DNA of 64,000 nt from FEN-1279 sp964400285 (GTDB lineage: Bacteria; Bacteroidota; Ignavibacteria; Tepidaquicellales; Tepidaquicellaceae), in the NCBI GenBank assembly GCA_964400285.1, contig CAYNTK010000005.1, positions 184,932-248,931 on the forward strand, given 5' to 3'. The stretch's first letter is position 1, and each line of letters opens with the position of its first letter. Shown piece by piece: positions 42,230-52,305 of this stretch. Made by a program: the position numbers and the translations under genes. The notes beneath the pieces are model-generated. The model saw nothing but the letters and a program-made list of their open reading frames with translations, did no database searches and had not been told where the DNA came from.

Positions 42230-42775
42230 ATGGATAATATTATTGAAAAATCAAACGAACTATTAAATAAATATATTCAGAATATTAATTTGCGTAAGCA
42301 TTGCTATGCAGTAGAATCCTGTATGCGACATTATGCAAAAAAATTAGGTGAGAGTGAAGATATATGGGCGGCGGCAGGGTTACTTCATGATTTGGATTGG
42401 GAAATGTATCCCGATACTCATCCTAATACCGCAGTTCCGATTTTAAAAGAAGCAGGGTTTGACGATTCTTTTATAAAAATCATTTTAAGTCATGCATATC
42501 CCGAAAGAACAAATGAATCGAGGGATTCTCTTGTTAAAAAATATCTTTTTGCCTGCGATGAAATAACGGGATTAGTTGTTGCGTATGGTTTAATGAAACC
42601 CGGCGGATTAAATGATGTAGAACTGAGAGGTGTAATTAAAAAAATGAAAGATAAAGCATTTGCAAGAACAGTAAACAGAGAAGATATTAAAAAAGGTGCG
42701 GTTGAGATAGGTATGGAATTATCCGAACATATACAAAATGTAATTGATGCTTTAAAAAATGACACAAGATTGTAA
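42230..42775 (+). CDS. HD-domain phosphohydrolase
   Basis: HD-type metal ligands are seen as 'HCYAVESCMRHYA' (first His, about 24), 'AAGLLHDLDWEM' (His-Asp, about 51-52) and later 'SHAYPER' and 'ACDEITG' (Asp). At 181 residues it is the single-domain type found near tRNA or nucleotide genes. The substrate is unknown. Confidence 0.85.
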   Translation: MDNIIEKSNELLNKYIQNINLRKHCYAVESCMRHYAKKLGESEDIWAAAGLLHDLDWEMYPDTHPNTAVPILKEAGFDDSFIKIILSHAYPERTNESRDSLVKKYLFACDEITGLVVAYGLMKPGGLNDVELRGVIKKMKDKAFARTVNREDIKKGAVEIGMELSEHIQNVIDALKNDTRL

Positions 42776-42791
42776 ATAAATAATTATATAT

Positions 42792-43715
42792 ATGTCCGTA
42801 ATATTAATAGATAATTTAAAAAAAGAATATTCTTCAAAGAGTTTTTCTAAAAATAAAATTCTTGCTCTCGATGGAGTTTCTTTTGATGTAGGTGAAGGAG
42901 AAATATTCGGATTGCTCGGACCGAACGGAGCAGGAAAAACTACATTGATAAAAATTCTTCTTGGAATAACATTTCCGACTTCAGGTGGAGGAAAGCTTTT
43001 CGATAAAGATTTAAACGATGTGAAAATAAAGACAAGAATTGGCTATTTACCTGAAAACCATAGTTTTCCCGGATATTTTTCCGGCGAACAGGTTTTATAT
43101 CATTTTGGAAAGTTAAGCGGAATGAATACCGATGAAGTTAAAAGAAAGACAGATGAATATTTAGATGTTGTCGGGATGAAAGAATGGAGAAAAATTAAAA
43201 TAAGAAAATACTCCAAGGGTATGATGCAGAGAATAGGACTTGCACAGGCGATGATTAACGATCCCGATTTGATTTTTCTTGATGAACCTACAGACGGAGT
43301 CGACCCGATTGGCAGGAAAGAAATACGCGATGTATTGCTGAATCTGAAATCACAGGGAAAAACGATTTTTCTTAATTCTCATTTATTAAGCGAGACAGAA
43401 TTGATTTGTGACAGAGTTGCAATTTTAAATAAAGGTAAACTTATAAAAGAAGGTCGCGTTGAGGATATCACTTCGACTGATAGTTATGCTTTTGCAACGA
43501 GTGAGCTTAATGATGAGGTTTATAATTCACTTCTGAATAATTACAAAGCTGTAATTCAAAGCAAAAATTATTTTCTCGCACCTGCTAATAATCTTGAAGA
43601 TGTTAATAAAATTATAGATTTTTTAAGGTCAAAAAATATAATGATACAAAGTGTATCTAAAGAAAAAATCACTCTTGAAAGTAAATTTATAAATTTGATA
43701 GAACACAAATTGTAA
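42792..43715 (+). CDS. ABC transporter ATP-binding protein
   Basis: Walker A is 'LLGPNGAGKTTLI' (about 41-53), the signature is 'YSKGMMQRIG' (about 140-149), and Walker B is 'LIFLDEPTDGVDPIG' (about 159-173); the switch His is in 'NSHLLSE'. The ~80-residue C-terminal extension is that of the type that works with ABC-2 permeases. The permease gene begins 1 base after its stop, so the two form an exporter. The substrate is unknown. Confidence 0.94.
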   Translation: MSVILIDNLKKEYSSKSFSKNKILALDGVSFDVGEGEIFGLLGPNGAGKTTLIKILLGITFPTSGGGKLFDKDLNDVKIKTRIGYLPENHSFPGYFSGEQVLYHFGKLSGMNTDEVKRKTDEYLDVVGMKEWRKIKIRKYSKGMMQRIGLAQAMINDPDLIFLDEPTDGVDPIGRKEIRDVLLNLKSQGKTIFLNSHLLSETELICDRVAILNKGKLIKEGRVEDITSTDSYAFATSELNDEVYNSLLNNYKAVIQSKNYFLAPANNLEDVNKIIDFLRSKNIMIQSVSKEKITLESKFINLIEHKL

Positions 43716-43716
43716 A

Positions 43717-44547
43717 ATGGAATTAATTACATTTATATCTGGAATAATCAGAGAAGCATTAGCAAAAAAGATTATTTTATCGATTTTTATTTTCTTTTCG
43801 CTTATTATTTTATTTATTACATTTGCGGCGACAAACGAAGGGGTAACCGGGATGCTTGCATTCCTCGAAGCATCGGGGGGGAATGCGGATTACAGAAGTG
43901 CAGTGATATATTTTGAATCCAACATTTCATCCAAAATTCCGATGTTTATGCTGATTGCATTTTATATTATTATTGTTGCATCGTTTATTCCCTCTATGCT
44001 TCAGAAAGGACAAATAGATTTACTTTTATCCAAACCAATTAGCAGAACGAAAATTGTAATCGGGCATTTGCTTGCAGGAACAACATTCGCATTTCTATCG
44101 TCATTTTTTTTACTTGGCATAATATGGCTAATAGTTTCTTCTAAAACAGACGTATGGCATATTCCATTTTTATATTCTATTCTCTGGTTCACTTTTATTT
44201 TTTTAACATTATATTCATTTGTAATATTAATTGGTTTTTTAACCAAGAATACTATATTGAATATATTAATAAATTTGATTCTATTCTTTCCAATTTCATG
44301 GATTTTTTATTTGTTAAATGTAATAACAAAAAAAGGTGAACAATTTTTTTCTTTTGGTCCTGTAACAGAATTTATTATAAAATTTTTTTATTACATTTTA
44401 CCTAAGCCTTGGGATTTAGCGGATTTATGTGAAAATACAATTAAAATGGAATCATTAGGTTCGATTCAGCCCATTATTTCTTCATTACTTTTCATAGGTA
44501 TTATGATTTCATTATCGATATGGTATTTTAACAAAAAAGATTATTAA
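43717..44547 (+). CDS. ABC-2-type transporter permease
   Basis: This is a 276-residue inner-membrane protein with about six helices (for example about 13-33, 82-108, 120-145, 150-175, 180-205 and 250-270). 'GQIDLLLSKPISRTKIVIGHLLAG' (in part, about 98-120) is the mark of ABC-2 permeases of the ABC-2-membrane family. It pairs with the ATPase gene directly upstream. The function is export of an unknown substrate. Confidence 0.9.
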   Translation: MELITFISGIIREALAKKIILSIFIFFSLIILFITFAATNEGVTGMLAFLEASGGNADYRSAVIYFESNISSKIPMFMLIAFYIIIVASFIPSMLQKGQIDLLLSKPISRTKIVIGHLLAGTTFAFLSSFFLLGIIWLIVSSKTDVWHIPFLYSILWFTFIFLTLYSFVILIGFLTKNTILNILINLILFFPISWIFYLLNVITKKGEQFFSFGPVTEFIIKFFYYILPKPWDLADLCENTIKMESLGSIQPIISSLLFIGIMISLSIWYFNKKDY

Positions 44548-44554
44548 AATTTTA

Positions 44555-44622
44555 GGTTACGAAGCTGGGGCTTCGTAACCAGTAGTATGAATATTTTTAT
44601 TGCTGCATTGCCCCAGAATTGC
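44555..44622. repeat. Pair of hairpins with complementary loops
   Basis: The first hairpin has a perfect 10-base stem, 'ggttacgaag' / 'cttcgtaacc' (44555-44564 and 44571-44580), with loop 'ctgggg'. About 30 bases on, 'ctgca..ccccag..tgcag' (about 44603-44622) forms a weaker stem whose 'ccccag' is the exact complement of the first loop. The pair lies just after the ABC permease gene. It has no good T tail. Confidence 0.55.
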
Positions 44623-44635
44623 AGTACATATTATT

Positions 44636-45706
44636 ATGAAAAAGAAATATTTTTTGTTTTATATTTTATATCTTACTTTTCTATTTGGTTGTTCTAACAA
44701 ACCTACTCCAGAAAAATTACCTTTATCTGTAAAAACAACATTACCCTTACTGCAGGAATCACCACAATTTCTGATGTATATGAATTTCAAGGCAATGAAA
44801 ACTTCTGGATTCTGGAAAGAAAACATATCAGATTCAATTTTGAATGCTGAAAGAAATTTTGGAAATCTCCTTTACACTTTTAAAATTGCAACAGGTGCAT
44901 CCATTTCAGAAGGTATTGACGAATTATTTTTTTCAAATGCGTGGCTTGGTGAAAATACAATTGTGTTGAAAGGTGTCTTTGATAAAGCTAAACTCGACGC
45001 TTACGTTTCAAATGATACATTGTTTAAAAAAACAACAAAACCAGACGGGACTAATATTTACACTTATAAAGAAAATGAATTATCTTTCTTTTTTAAAGAT
45101 AATTTTACTCTCTGTGCTAGTAATTATCCTAAACGCATAGATGAAATGTTGGCTGTGACCGATACTTCTATAAATTCAGGCTTAATGAAAAATAAAAATA
45201 TGCTCGATGCAATAGAAACAACGGTCTACAAAGAGAATATCTGGATGATTTCAACTGAGAAAGCATTTATTCGCGGAATTCTTTCTAATTTTGTTCTATC
45301 TGGTTCTCAAGATAAAATAACGGATAAATTTGAAATTACGGATTCGACAGGACTGCAACCAGATTCATTTAGCAAGGTTGAAGAAGTTATATTAAATAAA
45401 ATGCATAATAATATTAATGCTTTTATTCTTTCAGGAAAAATGAAAGATGATTTAAAGTTTATAGTTCAATTTGAATGTATTGATAATAAAAGTGCAGAAT
45501 CATTTGAAAGAATATTGAATGGAATGATGGCTCTTGTGAAAATTAGTTCTAGAACGAATAGAGAAAGAAAGACTTCAGCAGCAGAAAATATCCTCGATAA
45601 TATTATTATTAAAGCTTATGATAATTCATTACAAATAAGTGTAGAAATTAATCAAAATAATATTAAGAATTTCAGAAATAATACTCTTTTTAAAAAGCCG
45701 AATTAA
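44636..45706 (+). CDS. Lipoprotein of unknown function
   Basis: The 356-residue product has a lipoprotein signal with lipobox 'FLFGC' (Cys about 19), then 'SNKPTPEKLP'. The rest is an alpha/beta pattern with segments such as 'PQFLMYMNFKAMKTSGFWKEN' (in part) and 'NTIVLKGVFDKAKLDAYVSND' (in part). These recall the repeat unit of DUF3352-like or SrpA-like proteins. The ATG at 44636 is chosen; a start 12 codons earlier would place extra residues before the signal. The role is unknown. Confidence 0.7.
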   Translation: MKKKYFLFYILYLTFLFGCSNKPTPEKLPLSVKTTLPLLQESPQFLMYMNFKAMKTSGFWKENISDSILNAERNFGNLLYTFKIATGASISEGIDELFFSNAWLGENTIVLKGVFDKAKLDAYVSNDTLFKKTTKPDGTNIYTYKENELSFFFKDNFTLCASNYPKRIDEMLAVTDTSINSGLMKNKNMLDAIETTVYKENIWMISTEKAFIRGILSNFVLSGSQDKITDKFEITDSTGLQPDSFSKVEEVILNKMHNNINAFILSGKMKDDLKFIVQFECIDNKSAESFERILNGMMALVKISSRTNRERKTSAAENILDNIIIKAYDNSLQISVEINQNNIKNFRNNTLFKKPN

Positions 45707-45758
45707 GTCGAAATAATATATCGAGATTTTTAATATACAGTGGTATGCGTTTTTATTA

Positions 45759-46772
45759 TTAATTTGTCATTAAAAAACTTTCAGCTGTTTTTACATCCTC
45801 CTCGCTTCCAATGAATAATGGTGTTCTTTGATGTAAGCTTGTTGGTTGAATTTCAAGTATTCTATCCTTACCATTAGTTGCTCTACCACCTGCTTGTTCA
45901 ACTATGAAGCTTAAAGGATTAGCTTCATACATAAGTCTTAATTTTCCATTTTTATTTTTTTCGTCTGCAGGATAAATAAAAATTCCTCCGTAAAGTAAAT
46001 TTCTGTGGAAATCAGCAACAAGTGAGCCAACATATCTGGATGTGTAAGGTCTGCCGGTATCTTTGTCAGTTCGTTTTAGGTAATCAATATATTTTTTCAT
46101 TTCATCTGACCACTTAGAATAATTACCTTCGTTAATCGAATAAGTCTTGGATTTTTTTGGTATTTTCATATTTTCGTTAGATAATAAGAATTCACCAACT
46201 GAGGGGTCGAGTGTAAAACCGTGCACACCTTTTCCTGCTGTATAGACCAAAATTGTGCTTGAACCATAAACAACGTAACCAGCTGCAATTTGTTTGATAC
46301 CTTTTTGTAAGCAATCTTCCAATGTAGCAGGACCATTTTTAGAAATTCTTTTATAAATTGAAAAAATTGTTCCAATAGAAATATTAGCATCAATATTTGA
46401 AGAACCGTCGAGAGGGTCGAAATGAACTATATATTTATTCAATACATCGTGATGAAAATATTTATCTTCAATTGGGATAAAATTTTCATCCTCCTCAGAA
46501 CATATTGCACAAGCGTGACCACCAACTTGCATTACGTGGGTAAGAATTTCGTTTGCATATATATCAAGTTTTTTTACTTCTTCCCCCTGAACATTTTCTT
46601 TACCTGTAAATCCAAGTATATCAATTAATCCAGCTCTGTTCACTTCAAGTGAAACAACTTTGCAAGCAAGTGCGATATCATATAGTAAATCGGATAACTG
46701 TCCCGTTGCTTCGGGGAATTTTCTTTCTTCCTCGATAATGTGCCTGTATAGAGTCGTGAATTTTTTTACCAT
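45759..46772 (-). CDS. fbp: Class I fructose-1,6-bisphosphatase
   Basis: Fbp removes the 1-phosphate of fructose 1,6-bisphosphate in gluconeogenesis. 'HFDPLDGSSNIDANISIGTIF' (in part, about 117-136) is the metal-binding core, and 'LRLMYEANPLSFIVEQAGG' (about 276-294) is the substrate site. The 337 residues are normal for the class I family. It is upstream-adjacent to radA on the same strand. Confidence 0.96.
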   Translation of the reverse strand: MVKKFTTLYRHIIEEERKFPEATGQLSDLLYDIALACKVVSLEVNRAGLIDILGFTGKENVQGEEVKKLDIYANEILTHVMQVGGHACAICSEEDENFIPIEDKYFHHDVLNKYIVHFDPLDGSSNIDANISIGTIFSIYKRISKNGPATLEDCLQKGIKQIAAGYVVYGSSTILVYTAGKGVHGFTLDPSVGEFLLSNENMKIPKKSKTYSINEGNYSKWSDEMKKYIDYLKRTDKDTGRPYTSRYVGSLVADFHRNLLYGGIFIYPADEKNKNGKLRLMYEANPLSFIVEQAGGRATNGKDRILEIQPTSLHQRTPLFIGSEEDVKTAESFLMTN

Positions 46773-46797
46773 AAATTATTTTACACTATTTTAATTT

Positions 46798-48165
46798 TTA
46801 AACTAACAGTGAGATTGCGTCCTTGATTTTTTCCACTCCTAAGATTTGAATCTTATATTTATTAACATTAATATTCTTTAAATTGTTCTTCGGAACGATA
46901 ATTTTTTTAAAGCCAAGTTTTGAAGCCTCGTTGATTCTTTTTTCTATATTAGGGATAGTCCTGATTTCTCCTGCCAGCCCTACTTCTCCAAGTATTACAG
47001 TTTCGGAATCAACGGGAATATCTTTGAAAGAAGAATATACAGCCATTGCGGCAGCAAGGTCAATTGCGGGCTCGTCAATTTTTACTCCTCCTGCGATGTT
47101 CAAAAAGATATCATATTTGTTTAAGAAAAGCCCGAGTTTTTTTTCAAGCACGGCGATTAAAATATTTGTACGCTTGTAATCCAGTCCCATTGAAGTTCTC
47201 TGTGGAATACCATAACTTGTAGATGTAACAAGTGCCTGAACTTCAATAAGAATCGGACGAGTGCCTTCTATAGCTGACGAAATTATACAACCTGATGCTC
47301 CGTAATTTCTTTGTGAAAGAAAAACTTCGCTTGGATTCGGAACTTCTTTTAGACCCATATCAGTCATTTCAAAAATACCGATTTCATTCGTAGAGCCGAA
47401 GCGGTTTTTCATACTTCTTAAAATTCTGTAGAAGTGTGTCCTTTCACCTTCGAACTGTAAAACCACGTCAACCATATGTTCCAGCACTTTCGGACCGGCA
47501 ATAGTTCCGTCTTTAGTAATATGTCCGACAATAAAAGTTGGAATGTTATACTGTTTTGCGATTTTGATTAGCAGGGAAGTAGATTCTCTTAACTGTGAAA
47601 TCGTTCCGGGAGAACTTTCGATTTCAGGGCGGTAAACAGTTTGAATGGAATCTATTACTATTATATCAGGTCTTTCGTTTTCGATAACTGCTGCGATAAT
47701 TTCCAAATCAGTTTCGGAAAGAATTAAAAAATTTTTCAAATCATAATTTAACCTTTCACATCTCAGTTTTATTTGCATTGCGGATTCTTCTCCGCTCACA
47801 TATAATATTTTTTTTCCTTCCAGTTTATCGGCTATTTGCAGCATCAGTGTTGATTTACCGATTCCCGGGTCGCCGCCGATTAAAATAACAGAGCCGTTTA
47901 CTATTCCACCGCCGAGAACTCTATCGAGTTCTTCTATTTTAGTTTTAAATCTTGGTTCAACCGAATTTTTAATATCTGAAATCTTATTTAATTCTGCCGA
48001 TTGTGATTTAAGTGAAGAAGATTTGCTTAATTTTCTTTTATCGGTTTGAATAATTTCCTCTACAAAAGTATTCCACTCGTTACATTCTGGACATTTACCC
48101 GTCCAGCGAGGTGTGGAATACCCACAACTCTGGCAGACGTATTTGATCTTAACTTTTCCGCTCAT
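46798..48165 (-). CDS. radA: DNA repair protein RadA
   Basis: RadA is a RecA-like branch-migration ATPase. The N-terminal zinc ribbon is 'CQSCGYSTPRWTGKCPEC' (about 10-27). Walker A is 'GGDPGIGKSTLML' (about 97-109). The RadA mark is 'KNRFGSTNE' (about 260-268). The C-terminal third is a Lon-like domain ('LDYKRTNILIAVLEKK', 'AMAVYSSFKDIPV'). The 455 residues are standard. Confidence 0.97.
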   Translation of the reverse strand: MSGKVKIKYVCQSCGYSTPRWTGKCPECNEWNTFVEEIIQTDKRKLSKSSSLKSQSAELNKISDIKNSVEPRFKTKIEELDRVLGGGIVNGSVILIGGDPGIGKSTLMLQIADKLEGKKILYVSGEESAMQIKLRCERLNYDLKNFLILSETDLEIIAAVIENERPDIIVIDSIQTVYRPEIESSPGTISQLRESTSLLIKIAKQYNIPTFIVGHITKDGTIAGPKVLEHMVDVVLQFEGERTHFYRILRSMKNRFGSTNEIGIFEMTDMGLKEVPNPSEVFLSQRNYGASGCIISSAIEGTRPILIEVQALVTSTSYGIPQRTSMGLDYKRTNILIAVLEKKLGLFLNKYDIFLNIAGGVKIDEPAIDLAAAMAVYSSFKDIPVDSETVILGEVGLAGEIRTIPNIEKRINEASKLGFKKIIVPKNNLKNINVNKYKIQILGVEKIKDAISLLV

Positions 48166-48287
48166 AATTTCGCCTTTCGATTTGAATTTGTTTAATATAA
48201 ATAATATAAATGTTTATTAAAATTAAATTCATTCCTCTTTCCCTACTTTTCTATATTATTTTATTTAAACATCAAGTATTTTTGAAA

Positions 48288-49256
48288 ATGACTGAAATTA
48301 CGAAAAAAGTAGGAATTGCCGTTTCGGAGATATTAAAGGGGAATGTTGTTGCATTACCTACTGAGACTGTTTACGGGCTTGGTGCAAACGGATTGAATAA
48401 AAATGCGGTTTTGAAGATTTATGAAGTTAAAAAGCGTCCGCATTTTAATCCTTTGATTCTTCATATATATAGCATAGATGAATTGAAAAGATATGCCAAG
48501 CATATTCCAAATGAAGTTTATAAGCTTGCAGAAATTTTTTCGCCGGGACCAATTACGTTTGTACTTGAAAAAAAATCAAATATTCCAGATATAGCCACTG
48601 CGGGGCTGGATAGTGTAGCAATACGCTTTCCTTCTCATAAAATGTTCCGAAGAGTATTAAAAGAATGCAGAGTTCCGATTGCGGCACCTTCTGCTAATAT
48701 GTTCGGAAGAATTTCTCCCGTAACCGCACGAGATGTTTACAAAGAACTTAAAGGAAAAATAAATTACATACTCGATGGAGGAAAATGCGAGGTCGGAATA
48801 GAATCAACCGTTATAAGTTTTTTGAATGGAAGGATAAAGATTCTGCGTCCCGGATTTATAACTCAGAATGATATCGAAAAAGTAATCGGATATAAACTTA
48901 AGAACAGAATCGGAAAAAAGCCTTCGGTAAACAAAAAATATTTATCACCGGGATTGTTAAAAAGTCATTATGCTCCTTTGACTCCGCTTTATGTAGTTGA
49001 AGATTTGAATTCACTGACAAAAATCAGCAAACAGAATTTTTATCACATAGATTTATCGAAATATAAAAATCTGAAATCGATTGCGTCAAATTTATTTAAG
49101 GAGTTCAGGATAGCCGATGAAAAAAAATGTGATTTTATCACGATTCAGAAAGTGGAAAATTCGGGATTGGGGATAGCCATCAACGACAGGATTGAAAAAG
49201 CAAGTTCGGGAAGTATTGAAATGATATCGGGTAAATCAAATTCATATTTAATTTGA
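48288..49256 (+). CDS. L-threonylcarbamoyladenylate synthase (TsaC/Sua5)
   Basis: The enzyme makes threonylcarbamoyl-AMP from threonine, bicarbonate and ATP, for t6A in tRNA. 'GNVVALPTETVYGLGAN' (about 20-36) and 'KRPHFNPLILHI' (in part, about 50-60) mark the YrdC domain, and 'CEVGIESTVISFLNGRIKILRPG' is the later conserved region. At 322 residues it includes the extra C-terminal Sua5 domain ('SPGLLKSHYAPLTPLYV'). The ATG at 48288 is chosen because the 26 codons upstream form an unlikely hydrophobic extension. It is divergent from radA. Confidence 0.93.
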   Translation: MTEITKKVGIAVSEILKGNVVALPTETVYGLGANGLNKNAVLKIYEVKKRPHFNPLILHIYSIDELKRYAKHIPNEVYKLAEIFSPGPITFVLEKKSNIPDIATAGLDSVAIRFPSHKMFRRVLKECRVPIAAPSANMFGRISPVTARDVYKELKGKINYILDGGKCEVGIESTVISFLNGRIKILRPGFITQNDIEKVIGYKLKNRIGKKPSVNKKYLSPGLLKSHYAPLTPLYVVEDLNSLTKISKQNFYHIDLSKYKNLKSIASNLFKEFRIADEKKCDFITIQKVENSGLGIAINDRIEKASSGSIEMISGKSNSYLI

Positions 49257-49347
49257 CAGTTGAACTATTTAACCGCAAAGGGTGCGAAGGATTACGCTAA
49301 GAACGTAAAGGAAAGCTTTATAAAGAAATTTTAACAGAAATAATTTA

Positions 49348-50580
49348 ATGGGTGAAAAGATTATCATATCGTTTGATGATGAAAAGCCTGAAAAGGCGGA
49401 AGAGAAAATTATTATAGATTTAAAATCCACACCTAAAGAAAAACCGGAAATAAAAATTCAAAATTCGATAGTTAATTCTTTTTTCAAAGGGAACAGTCAT
49501 CTTACCGGTTTTGAGGATAATAATTTAAAATATCCCGAAGGACTCGAAAACGGGTTCAGGAAAATTTTTTCGGTAAAACTTAATGACATATTTCTCAATT
49601 CAATTTTACTAAATAATACATTTGCTGTTTTAACTTCCACTACCGGGAAAATATTTTTTATAGACAGGTTTACAGGAAACGTTGTATCAAAGATTGTTTT
49701 GACTGATGAATCATTCGAAAAAACAGGGTTAGTGACTGATAATAGAGTTTATGTTAATTCTGTAAAATCCATTTTTAGTTTTGAAAATATTGAAAATGAA
49801 ATTAAAGAGAAGAAAATATACGAAGCTAAAAATGATTTTTACATCTGGTCCAATTTAAATATGGCAGGAAAAGACTTGGTTTTCCTTGAATATGAGCCGA
49901 TTAAGAAAAATTCAAAATTAATGAAATTGGAAATTTCCGGAGAAGGTGAAGTGAAAGTTAATATTTGCGGTGAGTTTACGGTATCTCATTTTTTATTTGA
50001 TTCTATTATAACTTTTAAAAACGATGTTTTTGTTTTTTATGACAATAAAATTTTAAAATGTAATTCCATTAATTCTGAATTAAAGGAATATGAACATAAA
50101 TTCGATATAGATTCGGATACGAATTTTATTTTACTTGACGGGAAAATATACTTTAATAATAAAAATAATGAACTATTTTATTTTGACATAGCGAATGAAG
50201 ATATGCGGTTTACGGGTATCAAGTGTCAGTATATAAATTCGCTCGGCGGGTTTGGGGATAATATATTTATAGGAACACTAAACGGGTGGTATTTATACAA
50301 GACAACAGGAGTTTTAATATTTAACTATGACGATATAAATGGTAACAAGATAGAATCGGTAAATAAAAATATTCTTGCGGTTTCGAATGAGAATAAAATT
50401 ATCTTTCATAATTTAAGTAAATTTCACGAAGCGGAAGGGTTTACACTAGCACAGAGCCTTTCCGATTCGGACACGGATAAGATAATTTCGGCAAGGATTT
50501 CGGAGGATTTGATTTTTGTGTTGACAAAGAGCGGGATATTGGAGAGTTTTAACAATGATAAATTGAATTTGTTTGTTTGA
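49348..50580 (+). CDS. Beta-propeller protein of unknown function
   Basis: No named family is recognised. The first ~45 residues are charged and of low complexity ('FDDEKPEKAEEKIIIDLK', in part). The rest is all beta with short repeats such as 'GKIFFIDRFTGNVVSK', 'NKILKCNSINSELKEYE' and 'GKIYFNNKNNELFYFD', which is the pattern of a WD40/PQQ-like propeller. No signal peptide is seen, so a cytoplasmic place is likely. It is the first of four collinear genes that otherwise code for envelope proteins. Confidence 0.6.
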   Translation: MGEKIIISFDDEKPEKAEEKIIIDLKSTPKEKPEIKIQNSIVNSFFKGNSHLTGFEDNNLKYPEGLENGFRKIFSVKLNDIFLNSILLNNTFAVLTSTTGKIFFIDRFTGNVVSKIVLTDESFEKTGLVTDNRVYVNSVKSIFSFENIENEIKEKKIYEAKNDFYIWSNLNMAGKDLVFLEYEPIKKNSKLMKLEISGEGEVKVNICGEFTVSHFLFDSIITFKNDVFVFYDNKILKCNSINSELKEYEHKFDIDSDTNFILLDGKIYFNNKNNELFYFDIANEDMRFTGIKCQYINSLGGFGDNIFIGTLNGWYLYKTTGVLIFNYDDINGNKIESVNKNILAVSNENKIIFHNLSKFHEAEGFTLAQSLSDSDTDKIISARISEDLIFVLTKSGILESFNNDKLNLFV

Positions 50581-50673
50581 AAGAGTGGAATATCTTTTTT
50601 CACTACAAAGGTCGCAAAGGAAGTCGCAGAGAACGAAGAGTTTGAAAAAATAAAGTGTGTAAAATTACATAAT

Positions 50674-52302
50674 ATGAAAAAAATATATTTATATATAATT
50701 TTAATTGTTGCGAATATTTCTCTTGCACAGGGAAATCACTTTGTATTTCTATTCGATAATTCAGGTAGTATGTCGGGATATTATCGTGAGCAGAATAGCA
50801 GTTACAAAACATTTTGCAAAGCATTAATAAAGAATTCCGTTACACAGAATGATTATGCAAGTGTGATGCTATTTACGAAGACGGACAGTAAAAGAGGATT
50901 GACTTCCCCTAAAGAAATATTTTCCGGAAACGGGAAATCGCTGATTGCGGAGCAGGTAATGAATGATTTTAAAATGATGAGAGCAAATGATGGGGGATTC
51001 GGCACTACGGATTTAATAGAGGCTCTGGATAGGGCAATAGGAACGATAAAGCAAAGCACTGGAATTATTTGGCTTGTAACCGATAATATTAATGATAACA
51101 GTGGAAGTGGGGATTCATCTTATTTTAATACTTTAGAATTTTATAAAAGATTAAGAAACGATGACAATATAAAAAAGATATTATTATACCCTATTCCGGA
51201 AAAAGTAACCGAAGCGGGTTTTACATCGAACGGATATGTTGTTTATGGAATAGTATATTCAAAAGTGAATTTAAATCAGACTGAAATAGAAAAATACGAT
51301 GTATTGCTAAGAAGTGTTGGAATAAAGCAAAAAGCAATTACTTTAAAACCGCTCGATGTAGGAACTGTTGTGCTTAATCCTAAAATTACACAAAGTAAAA
51401 TAGCACCGGGAAAACTATATTTTGACGGAAAGGCTTTAAGGGGTTTTGACTTTGAAGAAGGGGAAAGGGTTAAGGAAACATTTAACGACCTCACTTTAAA
51501 ATCGAATTTGTATCCATATATTATAGGGAGTGCTAAACTCAATGTAAGATTGGAAAATTTTAAATCGTCCGATTATTCGGTGAAATCACTTGGCACGCAA
51601 TCCATATCTCCATCTACGGTTAGCAATGTTTCACCCGAAGGTGAAGTAACAGGATTTTCGATTTTATTCAATATGCCGGAAATCACACCTACATTTTCTT
51701 TTAATACAATTTTTAAAGAAGATTTTTCGGTTGGAGGTAATCTCGTGCTTGAAGTCTCGCAGGTGGATATATTGCTCGATGAAGGTTATATGAATAGCTT
51801 TAGAGAACTATTTGCTTTGCAATCGGTACCTGAAATTTTTAAGCCGGTATTAAAAGACAAAAAAATAGTTACCCAGATTCCGCTTGAAATCCGTATGAAA
51901 TACGGTCCATGGAGACTTTTTGTGCTGATTGGTATTCTAATATTTATCGGTGCTATTATATTTATTTTTATTTATCTTTTACTTAAGAAAAAATCGTTTG
52001 CGGTTGTAATCGATAATAATGAAGAAACGAGCATAAGCTTGAGTTTTCTGTCGTCTTTTTCGGTTTCAAAAGATTATTCGTTCGAGCTCGGAAAAATTAA
52101 AAAATCATTATTTGGTGACATAAAATTTACTTATTCTAAATTTACTTCTACTCCCGGAAACAGGGTTAAACTTTTTGATGGTGTACCGATTTCGATTGAT
52201 TACGAAAATGAGAATATGAGAAAAATAAATGTATCTCTGATGATTAAAAGCACGGTAGAGAAAAAGGAATTCCGGGAAGCAGATAAATCAAATTTCTATT
52301 GA
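50674..52302 (+). CDS. VWA-domain protein with signal peptide and C-terminal membrane helix
   Basis: A signal peptide (about 1-18) is followed by a VWA domain (about 22-190) whose metal site is 'DNSGSMS' (Asp28, Ser30, Ser32) with 'TTDLIEALDRAIG' and 'WLVTDNINDN' as the later parts. A beta-rich region (about 215-400), one membrane helix (about 412-436, 'LIGILIFIGAIIFIFIYLLL') and a ~100-residue tail follow. The order suggests that the VWA and beta domains face the periplasm and the tail the cytoplasm. The stop is 3 bases before the start of the large barrel gene. Confidence 0.75.
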   Translation: MKKIYLYIILIVANISLAQGNHFVFLFDNSGSMSGYYREQNSSYKTFCKALIKNSVTQNDYASVMLFTKTDSKRGLTSPKEIFSGNGKSLIAEQVMNDFKMMRANDGGFGTTDLIEALDRAIGTIKQSTGIIWLVTDNINDNSGSGDSSYFNTLEFYKRLRNDDNIKKILLYPIPEKVTEAGFTSNGYVVYGIVYSKVNLNQTEIEKYDVLLRSVGIKQKAITLKPLDVGTVVLNPKITQSKIAPGKLYFDGKALRGFDFEEGERVKETFNDLTLKSNLYPYIIGSAKLNVRLENFKSSDYSVKSLGTQSISPSTVSNVSPEGEVTGFSILFNMPEITPTFSFNTIFKEDFSVGGNLVLEVSQVDILLDEGYMNSFRELFALQSVPEIFKPVLKDKKIVTQIPLEIRMKYGPWRLFVLIGILIFIGAIIFIFIYLLLKKKSFAVVIDNNEETSISLSFLSSFSVSKDYSFELGKIKKSLFGDIKFTYSKFTSTPGNRVKLFDGVPISIDYENENMRKINVSLMIKSTVEKKEFREADKSNFY

Positions 52303-52305
52303 TTT

